A DNA stretch of 42,738 nucleotides, taken from assembly GCA_035293565.1 (NCBI GenBank), contig DATGMP010000055.1, positions 1 through 42,738 of the forward strand, given 5' to 3'. The notes under the pieces are model-generated. The model was given only the letters and a program-made list of their open reading frames with translations, ran no database searches and was not told where the DNA came from. This document shows, in pieces, positions 8,774 to 16,402 of this stretch. Each line of letters begins with the position of its first letter. Positions within the stretch are counted from its first letter, which is position 1. Source of the stretch: DATGMP01 sp035293565 (GTDB lineage Bacteria; Pseudomonadota; Alphaproteobacteria; BOG-932; Roseiterribacteraceae). The translations under genes and the position numbers were made by a program.

Positions 8774-10096
8774 ATGGGAATGAAGTCTGCCCTTGGGCTC
8801 GCCGTCCTCGGCATCGCCGTGATCGCCGGCGGCGTCTATTACTATGCCGGCCATCAGGCGAAGCCGGCCCATGAAGCGGGCTTGGCGACGCCGCCCGGCA
8901 TCATGTTCGCGACGGTGAAGATGGGCAATGCGGTCTATGTGCCGGGCGCGAGTTCGGACCAGCAGGCCGAGCTTCGCGTATTTGGCGACCCCAAGGGGAT
9001 GACTCTTTACACTTTCGACAAGGACACCGTTCCCGGCAAATCGGCGTGCAGCGGCGATTGCGCCAAAGCCTGGCCGGCCATGGCGGCGCCCGCCGACGCA
9101 AAGCCGGTCGGCGACTGGACGATCATCGCACGCGACGACGGCTCCAAGCAGTGGGCCTATCGCGGCAAGCCGCTCTATCTGTTCGCCAAGGACATGAAGA
9201 CCGGCGATTACAAGGGCGACGGCGCCGACGGCCTCTGGCACATCGCCTACGCCAATGCGGGCGCCGGCATGACGCTGCCTGACGGAATCGCGGTTCAAGA
9301 AGTCGCCGAGGCCGGCGGGCAGGCGCTGGTCGATAGTCACGGCATGGTGCTCTACGCCTTCGACGGCGAGCTGAAGCACGACAAGATCGCCTGCAACAAC
9401 ACCAATCCGTGTCCGGGCAATTTCGTACCGGTCGCGGCCGGCGGTCTCGCCAACCCGATCGGCGATTTCGGCGTCGTAAGCCGCGACGACGGAGTCCAGC
9501 AATGGACTTATCAGGGCCGGCCTCTCTACACCTATGACGGCGACATCGATCTCGGCGATGCCAACGGCATCGGTCTCGATCAGCGCTATCAGGTGGCGAT
9601 GATCACCAAATACTTCATGCCGCCGGGCGTCGGGATTCGGCCGGACGAGCGACGCGGCGGCCTGCTCACCAACGCCCAAGGCATGACGCTCTACGCGCGC
9701 GACAAGCTCGTCTTCAACGGCACCGGCGGCCACAATGCTCGCGGCGGCACGCGTGGCAACCCGATGATCGGCAAGATGATCGGCACCTCGGGCTGCGATG
9801 CGCAATGCGAGCAGACATGGATTCCGCTGAAGGCCGCGCCGGGCTCGCAGCCCTCGGGCTATTGGTCGCTCATCGCCCGCGCCGACGGCTCGCAGCAATG
9901 GGCCTATCAGGGCTATGCGCTCTACAGCTACAGCGGCGACAAGAAGCCCGGCGACACGATCGGCCACGACACATTCAACCTGTTCGTGAACGACGAGCAC
10001 TCGCCCATGCAGCAGGTTGCGGCGAACGGCAACGCCAGCTCCAACATGGTGCTCGACCACGGCCTCGGCCTCTATTGGCGGATCACCGCGCCGTAA
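8774..10096 (+). CDS. Membrane-anchored protein with three COG4315-like (Lipoprotein_15) repeats
   Basis: A 440-residue protein starting at ATG 8774 behind GGGGAAGGAGAA. A hydrophobic segment (about residues 5-24) without a lipobox cysteine probably acts as an uncleaved anchor. Three repeats follow at about 66-158, 178-277 and 292-405. Each has a cysteine pair (Cys92/96, Cys207/213, Cys341/345) and two motifs resembling the Yx(FWY)xxD signature of COG4315: LYTFDKD and LYLFAKD, LYAFDGE and LYTYDGD, LYARDKL and LYSYSGD. Each also carries a DDG- or ADG-x-QQW-like element. COG4315 proteins usually have one such domain and no established function. The gene is last before an intrinsic terminator, 31 bases after the DUF1552 gene, so it likely belongs to that unit. 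Confidence 0.85.
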   Translation: MGMKSALGLAVLGIAVIAGGVYYYAGHQAKPAHEAGLATPPGIMFATVKMGNAVYVPGASSDQQAELRVFGDPKGMTLYTFDKDTVPGKSACSGDCAKAWPAMAAPADAKPVGDWTIIARDDGSKQWAYRGKPLYLFAKDMKTGDYKGDGADGLWHIAYANAGAGMTLPDGIAVQEVAEAGGQALVDSHGMVLYAFDGELKHDKIACNNTNPCPGNFVPVAAGGLANPIGDFGVVSRDDGVQQWTYQGRPLYTYDGDIDLGDANGIGLDQRYQVAMITKYFMPPGVGIRPDERRGGLLTNAQGMTLYARDKLVFNGTGGHNARGGTRGNPMIGKMIGTSGCDAQCEQTWIPLKAAPGSQPSGYWSLIARADGSQQWAYQGYALYSYSGDKKPGDTIGHDTFNLFVNDEHSPMQQVAANGNASSNMVLDHGLGLYWRITAP

Positions 10097-10123
10097 GCAC
10101 GAGCGTTTTCTATCTCGAATTTG

Positions 10124-10161
10124 ATGCCGGCGCCGCGTCGAGCGGGCCGGCATTTCTTTTT
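10124..10161 (+). terminator. Intrinsic terminator closing the DUF1592/DUF1552 unit
   Basis: ATGCCGGC (10124-10131) pairs perfectly with GCCGGCAT (10146-10153) across a 14-base loop, and the T-rich run TTTCTTTTT follows (10153-10161). It lies 28 bases past the stop of the three-repeat protein, the expected geometry for rho-independent termination. The DUF1259 gene beginning at 10197 would then need its own promoter or read-through. Confidence 0.75.
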
Positions 10162-10196
10162 GGCCGTTAGCTTCAGAAAATCGGGAGGAGGTCGAG

Positions 10197-11090
10197 ATGG
10201 GATTCGCCGGGAAAATCGCGGTTGGTTTTCTTCTTCTAGCGCTGCCGTCCCTCGCAAGCGCGGCCGAAATCGATTGGCAGAAGGTCGATGCGGCGCTTGG
10301 GAAAGCGGGCTCGGCGCAGCCGGGAGGAGTTCACAAGTACGGGCTTCCGCGCAGCGATCTTCATGTCACGCTGGATGGCGTCGACATCAAGCCCGCACTC
10401 GCGCTCGGCGGCTGGCTCGCTTTCGCGCCGATGGGCGACAAGGCGATGGTCATGGGCGACCTCGTGCTCACGGCGGACGAGGTCAATCCTGTGCTCTCGA
10501 AGCTCGAGGCCGGCGGGATCTCGGTCACGGCGATCCACAATCACCTTCTGCGCGCTTCGCCGATGACCTTCTACATGCATGTCGGCGGCGAAGGCGATCC
10601 CGAGAAGCTCGCGGCGGCGCTTCGAGAGGCGCTCTCGGCCAGCAAGACTCCGTTCGCGCCGCCCGGAAGTCCGGCGCCAGCGGCGGCTCAGCCGATAGAC
10701 CTCAATACTGCGACACTCGATCGGATTCTGGGCGCGAAAGGAAGACCCAACAGCGGCGTCTACCAATTCAGCATCCCGCGTGCCGACACCATCAAGGAAG
10801 GCGGCATGACTGTCCCACCGGCGATGGGCACAGCGATCGGAATCAACTTCCAACCGACCGGCGAGGGCAAGGCTGCGATCACGGGCGATTTCGTATTGGT
10901 CGCCGCCGAGGTCAATCCGGTCATGCGGGCGCTGCGCAGCAACGGTATCGAGGTTACCGCCGTCCACAATCATATGCTCGACGACCAGCCGCGGCTATTT
11001 TTCCTGCACTTCTGGGCGAACGACGACGCCGGAAAGCTGGCGAAGGGACTCAAGGCTGCGCTTGATAAGGTCAATGTCGCCAAATCCTGA
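10197..11090 (+). CDS. Exported protein with two DUF1259 repeats
   Basis: A 297-residue protein with a signal peptide (residues 1-23, ending ASA-AE). Start ATG 10197 follows GGGAGGAGG. Two DUF1259 (LpqO-like) domains are evident, at about residues 26-147 and 170-292. Each ends in the same pattern: TAIHNHLL (114-116 His-Asn-His) then FYMHVGGEGDPEKLA, and TAVHNHML (257-259) then FFLHFWANDDAGKLA. A proline/alanine linker separates the halves. The HNH triplets and the following conserved histidine could form a metal site, which I infer rather than see. Function of the family is not established. It is followed after 20 bases by the beta-propeller lipoprotein, likely its operon partner. Confidence 0.87.
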   Translation: MGFAGKIAVGFLLLALPSLASAAEIDWQKVDAALGKAGSAQPGGVHKYGLPRSDLHVTLDGVDIKPALALGGWLAFAPMGDKAMVMGDLVLTADEVNPVLSKLEAGGISVTAIHNHLLRASPMTFYMHVGGEGDPEKLAAALREALSASKTPFAPPGSPAPAAAQPIDLNTATLDRILGAKGRPNSGVYQFSIPRADTIKEGGMTVPPAMGTAIGINFQPTGEGKAAITGDFVLVAAEVNPVMRALRSNGIEVTAVHNHMLDDQPRLFFLHFWANDDAGKLAKGLKAALDKVNVAKS

Positions 11091-11110
11091 CGATCTCCGG
11101 TGATCGTCGC

Positions 11111-12196
11111 ATGAGGTGGTTCCCTCGCGCGCTGCTCGTGCTGGGATTGGCGGCCGCCGGCGCCGGATGCGCCCAGTCCGACACCGCCGCTTCGGCGGAT
11201 ATGCCGCTCGATCGTCTTTTCACGACGGTCGCTGACGTTCCGGTCGGCGCGAAGACAGGCCGGTTCGATTACCTCAGCTTCGATCCAGAAAGCGGTCGTC
11301 TATTCGTCTCGAAGATGGGATCGGGAAAGCTGCTTGTGTTCGACAGCCGCAATCAGACTTTCGTCGCGGAGCTGGACGGCTTTCCAAAGGTCACCGGCGT
11401 GCTCGCGGTCCCGGCACTGCATCGCGTGTATGCCAGCGTGCCCGGCGCCGGGATCGGCGCCTCCGTCTCGGCGGCACTCGGCGTCGCCGGGCTCTCGTCA
11501 GGATCGGGCGCGGTCGCCATCCTCGACAGCGACACGCTGAAGGAGATCGCACGCGTTCCGGGCGGCGTCTTTCCCGACGGGATCGCCTACGATCCCGACG
11601 ATGGAAAAATCTTCGTGTCCGACGAACTCGGCGGTGCGATTGAGATCATCGATGCACGCACGAACAAACCCGTCGCCCGTATCGATGCTGGCGGTGAGGT
11701 GGGGAACGTTCAGTACGACCGGACGACCAAGCTGGTCTTCGCTCCGGTCCAGTCGAAGGACGAACTCGCAATCGTCGATCCTAAATCCGATCGCCTCGTC
11801 GGCCGCTTCCCCCTTCCGGGCAGCGAACATCCTCACGGCCTCCGGATCGCGGCCGACATGGGCATCGCCTATGTCGCCTGCGACGGCAACGACCGCCTGC
11901 TCGTCGTGGATCTGAAGGGACGAACGGTTTTGGGAACGCAACCGCTTGGTCACGATCCGGACGTCCTCGCCGACGATCCCGGCTTGAAGCGGCTCTACGT
12001 TGCCGGGGAGAGCGGCATACTGTCGGTCTTCGATATCGCCGATCCTGCCCGTCCCCGCGCGATCGGCCGTGTTTTCGCCGGCGAGAATGCGCACTCCGTC
12101 GCGGTCGATCCCGCGACGCACCGCCTATTCCTTCCACTCCGCAATCTCAACGGCCGCGCCGTAATGCGGATCATCGCGCCGACGGACAATCGATAG
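11111..12196 (+). CDS. YncE/YVTN-type beta-propeller lipoprotein
   Basis: A 361-residue protein. The N-terminus is a lipoprotein signal with lipobox AGAGC, so Cys20 would be lipidated. The mature part is a repeat protein with short units such as FDYLSFDPESGRLFVSKMG, GIAYDPDDGKIFVSDELGG and HSVAVDPATHRLFLPLRN, typical of YncE/YVTN seven-bladed beta-propellers that act as binding scaffolds in the cell envelope. Start ATG 11111 has only a weak ribosome site, consistent with coupling to the DUF1259 gene 20 bases upstream. The end faces the EthD-like gene on the other strand with nine bases between stops. Ligand unknown. Confidence 0.82.
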   Translation: MRWFPRALLVLGLAAAGAGCAQSDTAASADMPLDRLFTTVADVPVGAKTGRFDYLSFDPESGRLFVSKMGSGKLLVFDSRNQTFVAELDGFPKVTGVLAVPALHRVYASVPGAGIGASVSAALGVAGLSSGSGAVAILDSDTLKEIARVPGGVFPDGIAYDPDDGKIFVSDELGGAIEIIDARTNKPVARIDAGGEVGNVQYDRTTKLVFAPVQSKDELAIVDPKSDRLVGRFPLPGSEHPHGLRIAADMGIAYVACDGNDRLLVVDLKGRTVLGTQPLGHDPDVLADDPGLKRLYVAGESGILSVFDIADPARPRAIGRVFAGENAHSVAVDPATHRLFLPLRNLNGRAVMRIIAPTDNR

Positions 12197-12205
12197 GTCG
12201 TCGGT

Positions 12206-12874
12206 TCAGTCGACACCAGGGTTGTAACTCGCCGCCAGCACCTCGGGCGGAGTCTCGCAAGCTTCGACCGTGGCGGCGGTCTTGACGTAAACGCCTGCGG
12301 GTGGATCGCCGAAAGCGATGCCGTCGCATGAAGGGCCAAGCCAGATCGACAGCACCGCGTCGCACGGGTAGCCGACATTGTCGAAAGGCTCGATGATGTC
12401 CAGCGCGACACGGGGGATCTGCCCGGCGGGCGCGCTCTCGGCCAGCTTGGTGCCCCATTTGGCGGCAGCTGCGGCGAAATCGGCGGGGCTGGTGTCGGCC
12501 GCGCGCGTCAGCAGCAGGATTTGCTTGCGGGTCGGCGTCGGGTCGACGCCGCGCGGCGGGCCGAACACGACGCGGTCATGCGATTTGGCAGCGCGCTGGA
12601 CAGAGCGATCCATGAAACGGGCCTCGTCCGCGCGCATGACGTCGCCGATCGGTCCGGCCATCGTCTCGTACGCCGTGGCCACCGAATCCTGCCAGAACTC
12701 GGAGAAGACGTCGAAGCCTGCGTCCGGCGGTGCGGCGATCACATGGTTGCGCAGATATTTGCGGAACGGGAAGTTCTTCATGCCGAGCACGGCGTGCCGG
12801 GTCTCGTAATAGTTCCGGAACTCGGCCCTGGTGGACCCCTGCTTGCGCGATATCAGCGAGACCGTCTTTTCCAC
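12206..12874 (-). CDS. EthD-like protein with two tandem domains
   Basis: A 222-residue protein on the minus strand. The best start is GTG at 12874, with GGGGAGG seven bases upstream; the ATG at 12889 lies within that ribosome site and would add only five residues. The N-terminal half has the EthD/ferredoxin-like dimeric alpha-beta barrel pattern (TVSLISRKQGSTRAEFRNYY, ETRHAVLG). The second half begins KQILLLTRAADTSPADFAAA and looks like a diverged copy. EthD proteins are small accessory factors often found next to P450 or ring-modifying enzymes; the prototype is in ETBE degradation with P450 EthB. It is divergent from the LLM oxidoreductase gene, with a P450 one gene further. A role in the same oxidation pathway is inferred. 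Confidence 0.75.
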   Translation of the reverse strand: MEKTVSLISRKQGSTRAEFRNYYETRHAVLGMKNFPFRKYLRNHVIAAPPDAGFDVFSEFWQDSVATAYETMAGPIGDVMRADEARFMDRSVQRAAKSHDRVVFGPPRGVDPTPTRKQILLLTRAADTSPADFAAAAAKWGTKLAESAPAGQIPRVALDIIEPFDNVGYPCDAVLSIWLGPSCDGIAFGDPPAGVYVKTAATVEACETPPEVLAASYNPGVD

Positions 12875-12982
12875 CTGTCGCCTCCCCATTTTGCTTGACG
12901 CTCCTCGGCCGCTTCGGGAAAGGTCGGCCCGGAAGCGATTTCCGATCACACTAGCCCAAGCCACGGGGAAGGGAAGACGATC

Positions 12983-13876
12983 ATGAAGCTCGGGATTATT
13001 CCGTTGATGCAGAAGGGTTTCGTTACCAACCCTGCGTGGGCGCGGCCTTTCCTCAAGATGATCGAGGCGGCTGGCGTTGAATCGGTGTGGACGGTCGAAC
13101 ACCCGATCGTCGCCGAGAATTACGAGCCGCTCTATTCCTATTCCCAGGATGGCCGTGCGCCCTTCCAGCCGGATACGGAGATGTGCGACCCGTTGGAGTG
13201 GCTGGGCTTTGCGGCCGGCGTCACTGAGAAGGTGAAGCTCGGGACCGGTGTGCTGCTGCTGCCGCTCCACGCGCCGATCATTCTCGCCAAGCGCGTGGCG
13301 ACCTTGGATGCGGTCTCCGGCGGTCGCGTGCTGCTCGGCATCGGGATGGGATGGCAGCGCGAGGAGTACCAGACGATCGGCGTGCCCTATGAGGAGCGCG
13401 GCCCGCGGCTCGACGAAGGACTGGCAGCCGTGCGTGCGCTCTGGACCCAGGCGCCGGCGACCTTCCACGGAAAGTTCTACAATTTCGACAAGGTGCATTC
13501 AGACCCCAAGCCGGCGCAGAAGGGCGGCGTGCATGTCATCATCGGCGGCTCGACCGATATCGCGGCCCGCCGCGCCGGTCGCAGCGGCGACGGCTTCTTC
13601 CCGCACGCGATCTCCCCCGACGATTTCGCCAAGCGCATCGAGACGATGCGGGCGGCCGCCAAGGAGGCTGGGCGAGATCCCGACAAAATCGAGCTCTCGG
13701 TCTCGCCTTGCGCCTACAAATTCGGGGCGACGGCCGATCTGGGCGTGGTCAAGGCGTATGCCGACCTGGGCGTGACCCGGATCGTCACGGTCGCCAACGA
13801 GGCGATGAGCAACGAAATCCCGCAGATCGAGCGCTTCATCAAGAAGATCCAGGACGACGTCATCGCCCGGCTGTAG
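12983..13876 (+). CDS. LLM-class flavin/F420-type oxidoreductase
   Basis: A 297-residue luciferase-like monooxygenase-family protein. Start ATG 12983 follows GGGGAAGGGAAG. Family hallmarks are the N-terminal KLGIIPLMQKG strand, AAGVESVWTVEHPIV, KVKLGTGVLLLPLHAP, the GGRVLLGIGMGWQREEY loop and VIIGGSTDIAARRAGRSGDGFF. The sequence resembles the TIGR03619 subgroup of predicted F420-dependent enzymes. F420 is not universal in alphaproteobacteria, and the window shows no F420 biosynthesis gene, so FMN use with a reductase partner remains possible. The gene lies between an EthD-like gene and a P450-ferredoxin pair and is followed by a small hairpin. Substrate unknown. Confidence 0.85.
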   Translation: MKLGIIPLMQKGFVTNPAWARPFLKMIEAAGVESVWTVEHPIVAENYEPLYSYSQDGRAPFQPDTEMCDPLEWLGFAAGVTEKVKLGTGVLLLPLHAPIILAKRVATLDAVSGGRVLLGIGMGWQREEYQTIGVPYEERGPRLDEGLAAVRALWTQAPATFHGKFYNFDKVHSDPKPAQKGGVHVIIGGSTDIAARRAGRSGDGFFPHAISPDDFAKRIETMRAAAKEAGRDPDKIELSVSPCAYKFGATADLGVVKAYADLGVTRIVTVANEAMSNEIPQIERFIKKIQDDVIARL

Positions 13877-13878
13877 AA

Positions 13879-13904
13879 GATTTCCGCTCGCTTTGGCGGA
13901 AATC
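13879..13904 (+). terminator. Hairpin after the LLM gene, possible weak terminator
   Basis: GATTTCCGC (13879-13887) and GCGGAAATC (13896-13904) form a perfect 9-bp stem with an 8-base loop, two bases after the stop codon of the LLM gene. No T run follows, so intrinsic termination would be inefficient. It may mark the end of the LLM transcript before the P450 gene 109 bases downstream. Confidence 0.45.
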
Positions 13905-14012
13905 GGAATAAATGTCGGTTTTGCGAAAGGCGGGCCGCTTGATCCCGGGCGCTCGGCGCGCCACGATTCAAGTAACGAGGCACGCGAGATCGGCTGATCT
14001 GGGGAGGACGAC

Positions 14013-15236
14013 TTGACGGACATTGCGCCTGTGATGCCGGAAGTCAATTTCGGCACCGATCCGGTGGAGGATCTGCATGAGCGGATGGCGCAGCTTCATG
14101 CCGAAGGCCGCCGGGTGGTGCCGGTGCGCTATATCGACGGCATTGCCTGGCTGATCCTCAAATATGACGATCTGTCGGAGGCCTTCAGCGACGACGTGAA
14201 GCTGCCCTCGGCGCCCGGCTATGAGCGCATCTCGATGCCCAGCATGGGGCGCACCATGCAGGCGATGAAGGGAGAAGAGCACCGGATCAACCGCGCGCTG
14301 GTGGCGGGCGCTTTCCAGCCGGCGGTGATACGCAAGGCAGCCACGGAAATGCTGGTGCCCTTCGCCAACCGCCTCATTGACGGCTTTGCCGACCGTCGGC
14401 AGCTCGACCTCGTTCCGGAATATACGCATCGCTATCCGTTCGGCGTCATCAGCAACTTGCTGGGCATCCCGATCGACGACGAGAAGCAGGTGATGGATTG
14501 GGTCTATGGCGTTCTGCGTTTCCCGTGGGAGCCGGACAAGGCACTCCAAGCCCGGCGCGATCTCGATGTCTATCTGACACCGATCCTGGAGGAGCGCCGC
14601 GTCAATCCCAAGGAGGATGTGATCTCGCGCCTGGTCACTGCCGAGCTCGAAGGCCACAAGCTTACCAACGAAGAGATATTTGCCTTCCTCCGCCTGATCT
14701 ATCCGGCTGGCGCGGAGACCACCTTCCTCACCATGGGCTCGATGATGCTCGAAGTGCTGAGCGACCGAGCGCTTTATCAGCGCCTGAAGGGCCACCCTGA
14801 GGACCGGGTGGTCGCCGTCGAGGAGGCGCTGCGCCGGCATGGGGCGACGCCGCTGCTGCCGCGTTTCACCGAGAATGCGGTCAATATCGGCGGCGTCGAC
14901 ATCCCGGCCAACAGCCAGCTGCTGTACGGCATCGCGCCCGCGAGCCATGACCCGGAAGAATTCGAAGATCCGAGGACCTTCTCACTGGAGCGCCGGCCCA
15001 ACCGGCATCTGGCATTCGGCAAAGGTGTGCATTTCTGCCTGGGCTCACATCTCGCACGCGAGGAGCTGCGCGTGTCGCTGACGCTGCTGCTCGATCGGCT
15101 GCCAGGGCTCCGCCGCGCCGAGGGCGAGGACGCGGCGATCGTAGGCGCGCCGCTCAGAGGCGTTCACAAGCTGATCGTCGAGTATGACGACGTGCTGCCG
15201 GCGATCGGTTACGAGTCGCAGCGCATCGCCTTATAG
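14013..15236 (+). CDS. Cytochrome P450
   Basis: A 407-residue soluble bacterial P450. The start is TTG 14013 behind GGGGAGGA. Visible motifs are AGAETT of the oxygen-binding I helix (232-237), the K-helix ExxR (Glu271 to Arg274 in EEALRR), and the haem-binding loop FGKGVHFCLGSHLA with the thiolate ligand Cys342. The length is normal for class I bacterial P450s, which take electrons from a ferredoxin. A 3Fe-4S-type ferredoxin is encoded 18 bases downstream and is the probable donor; no ferredoxin reductase is visible. The I-helix has AGAETT rather than the more usual AGxDTT, so the acid is Glu, as in several sphingomonad and actinobacterial P450s. Substrate cannot be told from sequence. Confidence 0.93.
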   Translation: MTDIAPVMPEVNFGTDPVEDLHERMAQLHAEGRRVVPVRYIDGIAWLILKYDDLSEAFSDDVKLPSAPGYERISMPSMGRTMQAMKGEEHRINRALVAGAFQPAVIRKAATEMLVPFANRLIDGFADRRQLDLVPEYTHRYPFGVISNLLGIPIDDEKQVMDWVYGVLRFPWEPDKALQARRDLDVYLTPILEERRVNPKEDVISRLVTAELEGHKLTNEEIFAFLRLIYPAGAETTFLTMGSMMLEVLSDRALYQRLKGHPEDRVVAVEEALRRHGATPLLPRFTENAVNIGGVDIPANSQLLYGIAPASHDPEEFEDPRTFSLERRPNRHLAFGKGVHFCLGSHLAREELRVSLTLLLDRLPGLRRAEGEDAAIVGAPLRGVHKLIVEYDDVLPAIGYESQRIAL

Positions 15237-15254
15237 GATGGAAAGGAGGGGACG

Positions 15255-15449
15255 ATGCGCGTCACCGCCGATCGCAAAAAATGTTGCAGCTCGGGTATGT
15301 GCGTCGCAACCGCGCCCGACGTCTTTGCGCAACGCGAAAGCGACGGGTTGGTCACGGTGCTGAATGAGCACCCGCCCGAATCCCTCAGGGCACAAGTACG
15401 CCGCGCGGTCGAGTCCTGCCCCGTCGGCGCTATCGGGGCGGAGGAGTAG
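15255..15449 (+). CDS. Small ferredoxin, 3Fe-4S type
   Basis: A 64-residue ferredoxin 18 bases after the P450 gene, start ATG 15255 behind GGAAAGGAGG. Cys10, Cys16 and Cys55 (in ESCPVGAI) match the three ligands of the P450-associated [3Fe-4S] ferredoxins, which lack a cysteine at the central position (Ser13 here). An extra Cys11 directly follows Cys10 and is unusual. The conserved APDVFAQ and DGLVTV segments fit the family. The protein most likely carries electrons to the P450 in the cytoplasm. Its stop is two bases from the stop of the convergent AraC gene. Confidence 0.9.
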   Translation: MRVTADRKKCCSSGMCVATAPDVFAQRESDGLVTVLNEHPPESLRAQVRRAVESCPVGAIGAEE

Positions 15450-15451
15450 TC

Positions 15452-16324
15452 TCAGTCCTCCTCCATCGGCCAGCCGCGGAAATGGCGGCGGAAGGCGGTC
15501 GGTGTCTCGCCCGCAAGCCGACGGAACGCGACCGAAAAGCCGCTCGGGCTGGCAAAGCCGAGCCGGGCCGAGATTTCCTTGAGCGGCAGCTCGGTTCCGG
15601 AAAGCAGCGCTTTGGCTTTCGAGAGTCTTATCCGTTCGACATAGGATTTGACGGTCTCGCCGGTCGCTTCGCGGAATCGCCGCATCAGATGGCGCTCGCT
15701 CATGCCGCAGACGCGGGCGATGTCGGCGAGGCTAGGCGTGGCCTCGCCGCTGCCTTCGACATGGTCGCGAATGCGCGCGAGATGGCGCTCATCGAGCCTC
15801 GATCGTCGCCCTTCCGAAGAGGCCGGCACCCGCCGCAGATAGCGGGCCATATCGATCATCAGGCCGATCGACAGAGCCTCGACCAGCATGGTCGCGGCGA
15901 AGCCCGGTTCCGCCAGCTCGCGCGCGAGGCGGAGCAGCGGCTCCTCAATCACGGGCTCGCTTATGTCGGCGCAAGCCTCGAGGTCGTCGATGTGCCAGAC
16001 CCCTCCATGTCCGGTGATTTCGGCGAAGCGCTCGGGCGACACCGAAAGCTCTACGCATCGCTCCCGTCCACGCGAGACCCGGGCGACAAGCGGCGTTGCG
16101 ACAGGGCGGAACACCGGATGGCGGATATTCACGAAGCGCCTCGCGGGCGCAATCCGGCCGAAGGAAACGTGGGGGTTGGTGCATTGCGGAGTGATCGGCA
16201 CGCCCAGCACGTAGTCGGTGTCTGAAGTCAGCACCTGTTCGTCCGGCGCCTCATGCACATAATGCAGCAGCGTGGCCTTGAAGCCGTTGACCGCGATCTG
16301 CGCCTCGACCCTGCCTTGAAACAT
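15452..16324 (-). CDS. AraC-family transcriptional regulator
   Basis: A 290-residue regulator on the minus strand, start ATG 16324 behind AAGGAAGG. The C-terminal 100 residues form the double helix-turn-helix of AraC/XylS proteins (SLADIARVCGMSERHLMRRF; then LKEISARLGFASPSGFSVAF and RRLAGETPTAFRR). The N-terminal 180 residues would be the effector-binding part; I see no diagnostic motif there. It is divergent from the glutathione S-transferase gene with 78 bases between the starts and convergent with the ferredoxin. The likely targets are the GST gene and perhaps the P450 set, both inferred from position. Sure of family, not of effector. Confidence 0.9.
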   Translation of the reverse strand: MFQGRVEAQIAVNGFKATLLHYVHEAPDEQVLTSDTDYVLGVPITPQCTNPHVSFGRIAPARRFVNIRHPVFRPVATPLVARVSRGRERCVELSVSPERFAEITGHGGVWHIDDLEACADISEPVIEEPLLRLARELAEPGFAATMLVEALSIGLMIDMARYLRRVPASSEGRRSRLDERHLARIRDHVEGSGEATPSLADIARVCGMSERHLMRRFREATGETVKSYVERIRLSKAKALLSGTELPLKEISARLGFASPSGFSVAFRRLAGETPTAFRRHFRGWPMEED

Positions 16325-16402
16325 CGCGCCTTCCTTACGCGGGGAGTCTATGACCCGGCGATTGCGCGTGGCAAGCTCGCGCTATTAGGGGAGGGGGCGG
16401 CC

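Noticed and set aside
8723..10153. 476-codon open frame on the minus strand over the three-repeat protein gene
   Set aside because: It is antisense to a gene with clear repeats; composition (Arg, Val, Ala, Asp, His) is that of a shadow frame in GC-rich DNA and no domain is recognisable.
12875..13498. Extension of the EthD-like gene upstream to 13498 on the minus strand
   Set aside because: That part is antisense to the LLM oxidoreductase gene; GTG 12874 has a strong ribosome site.
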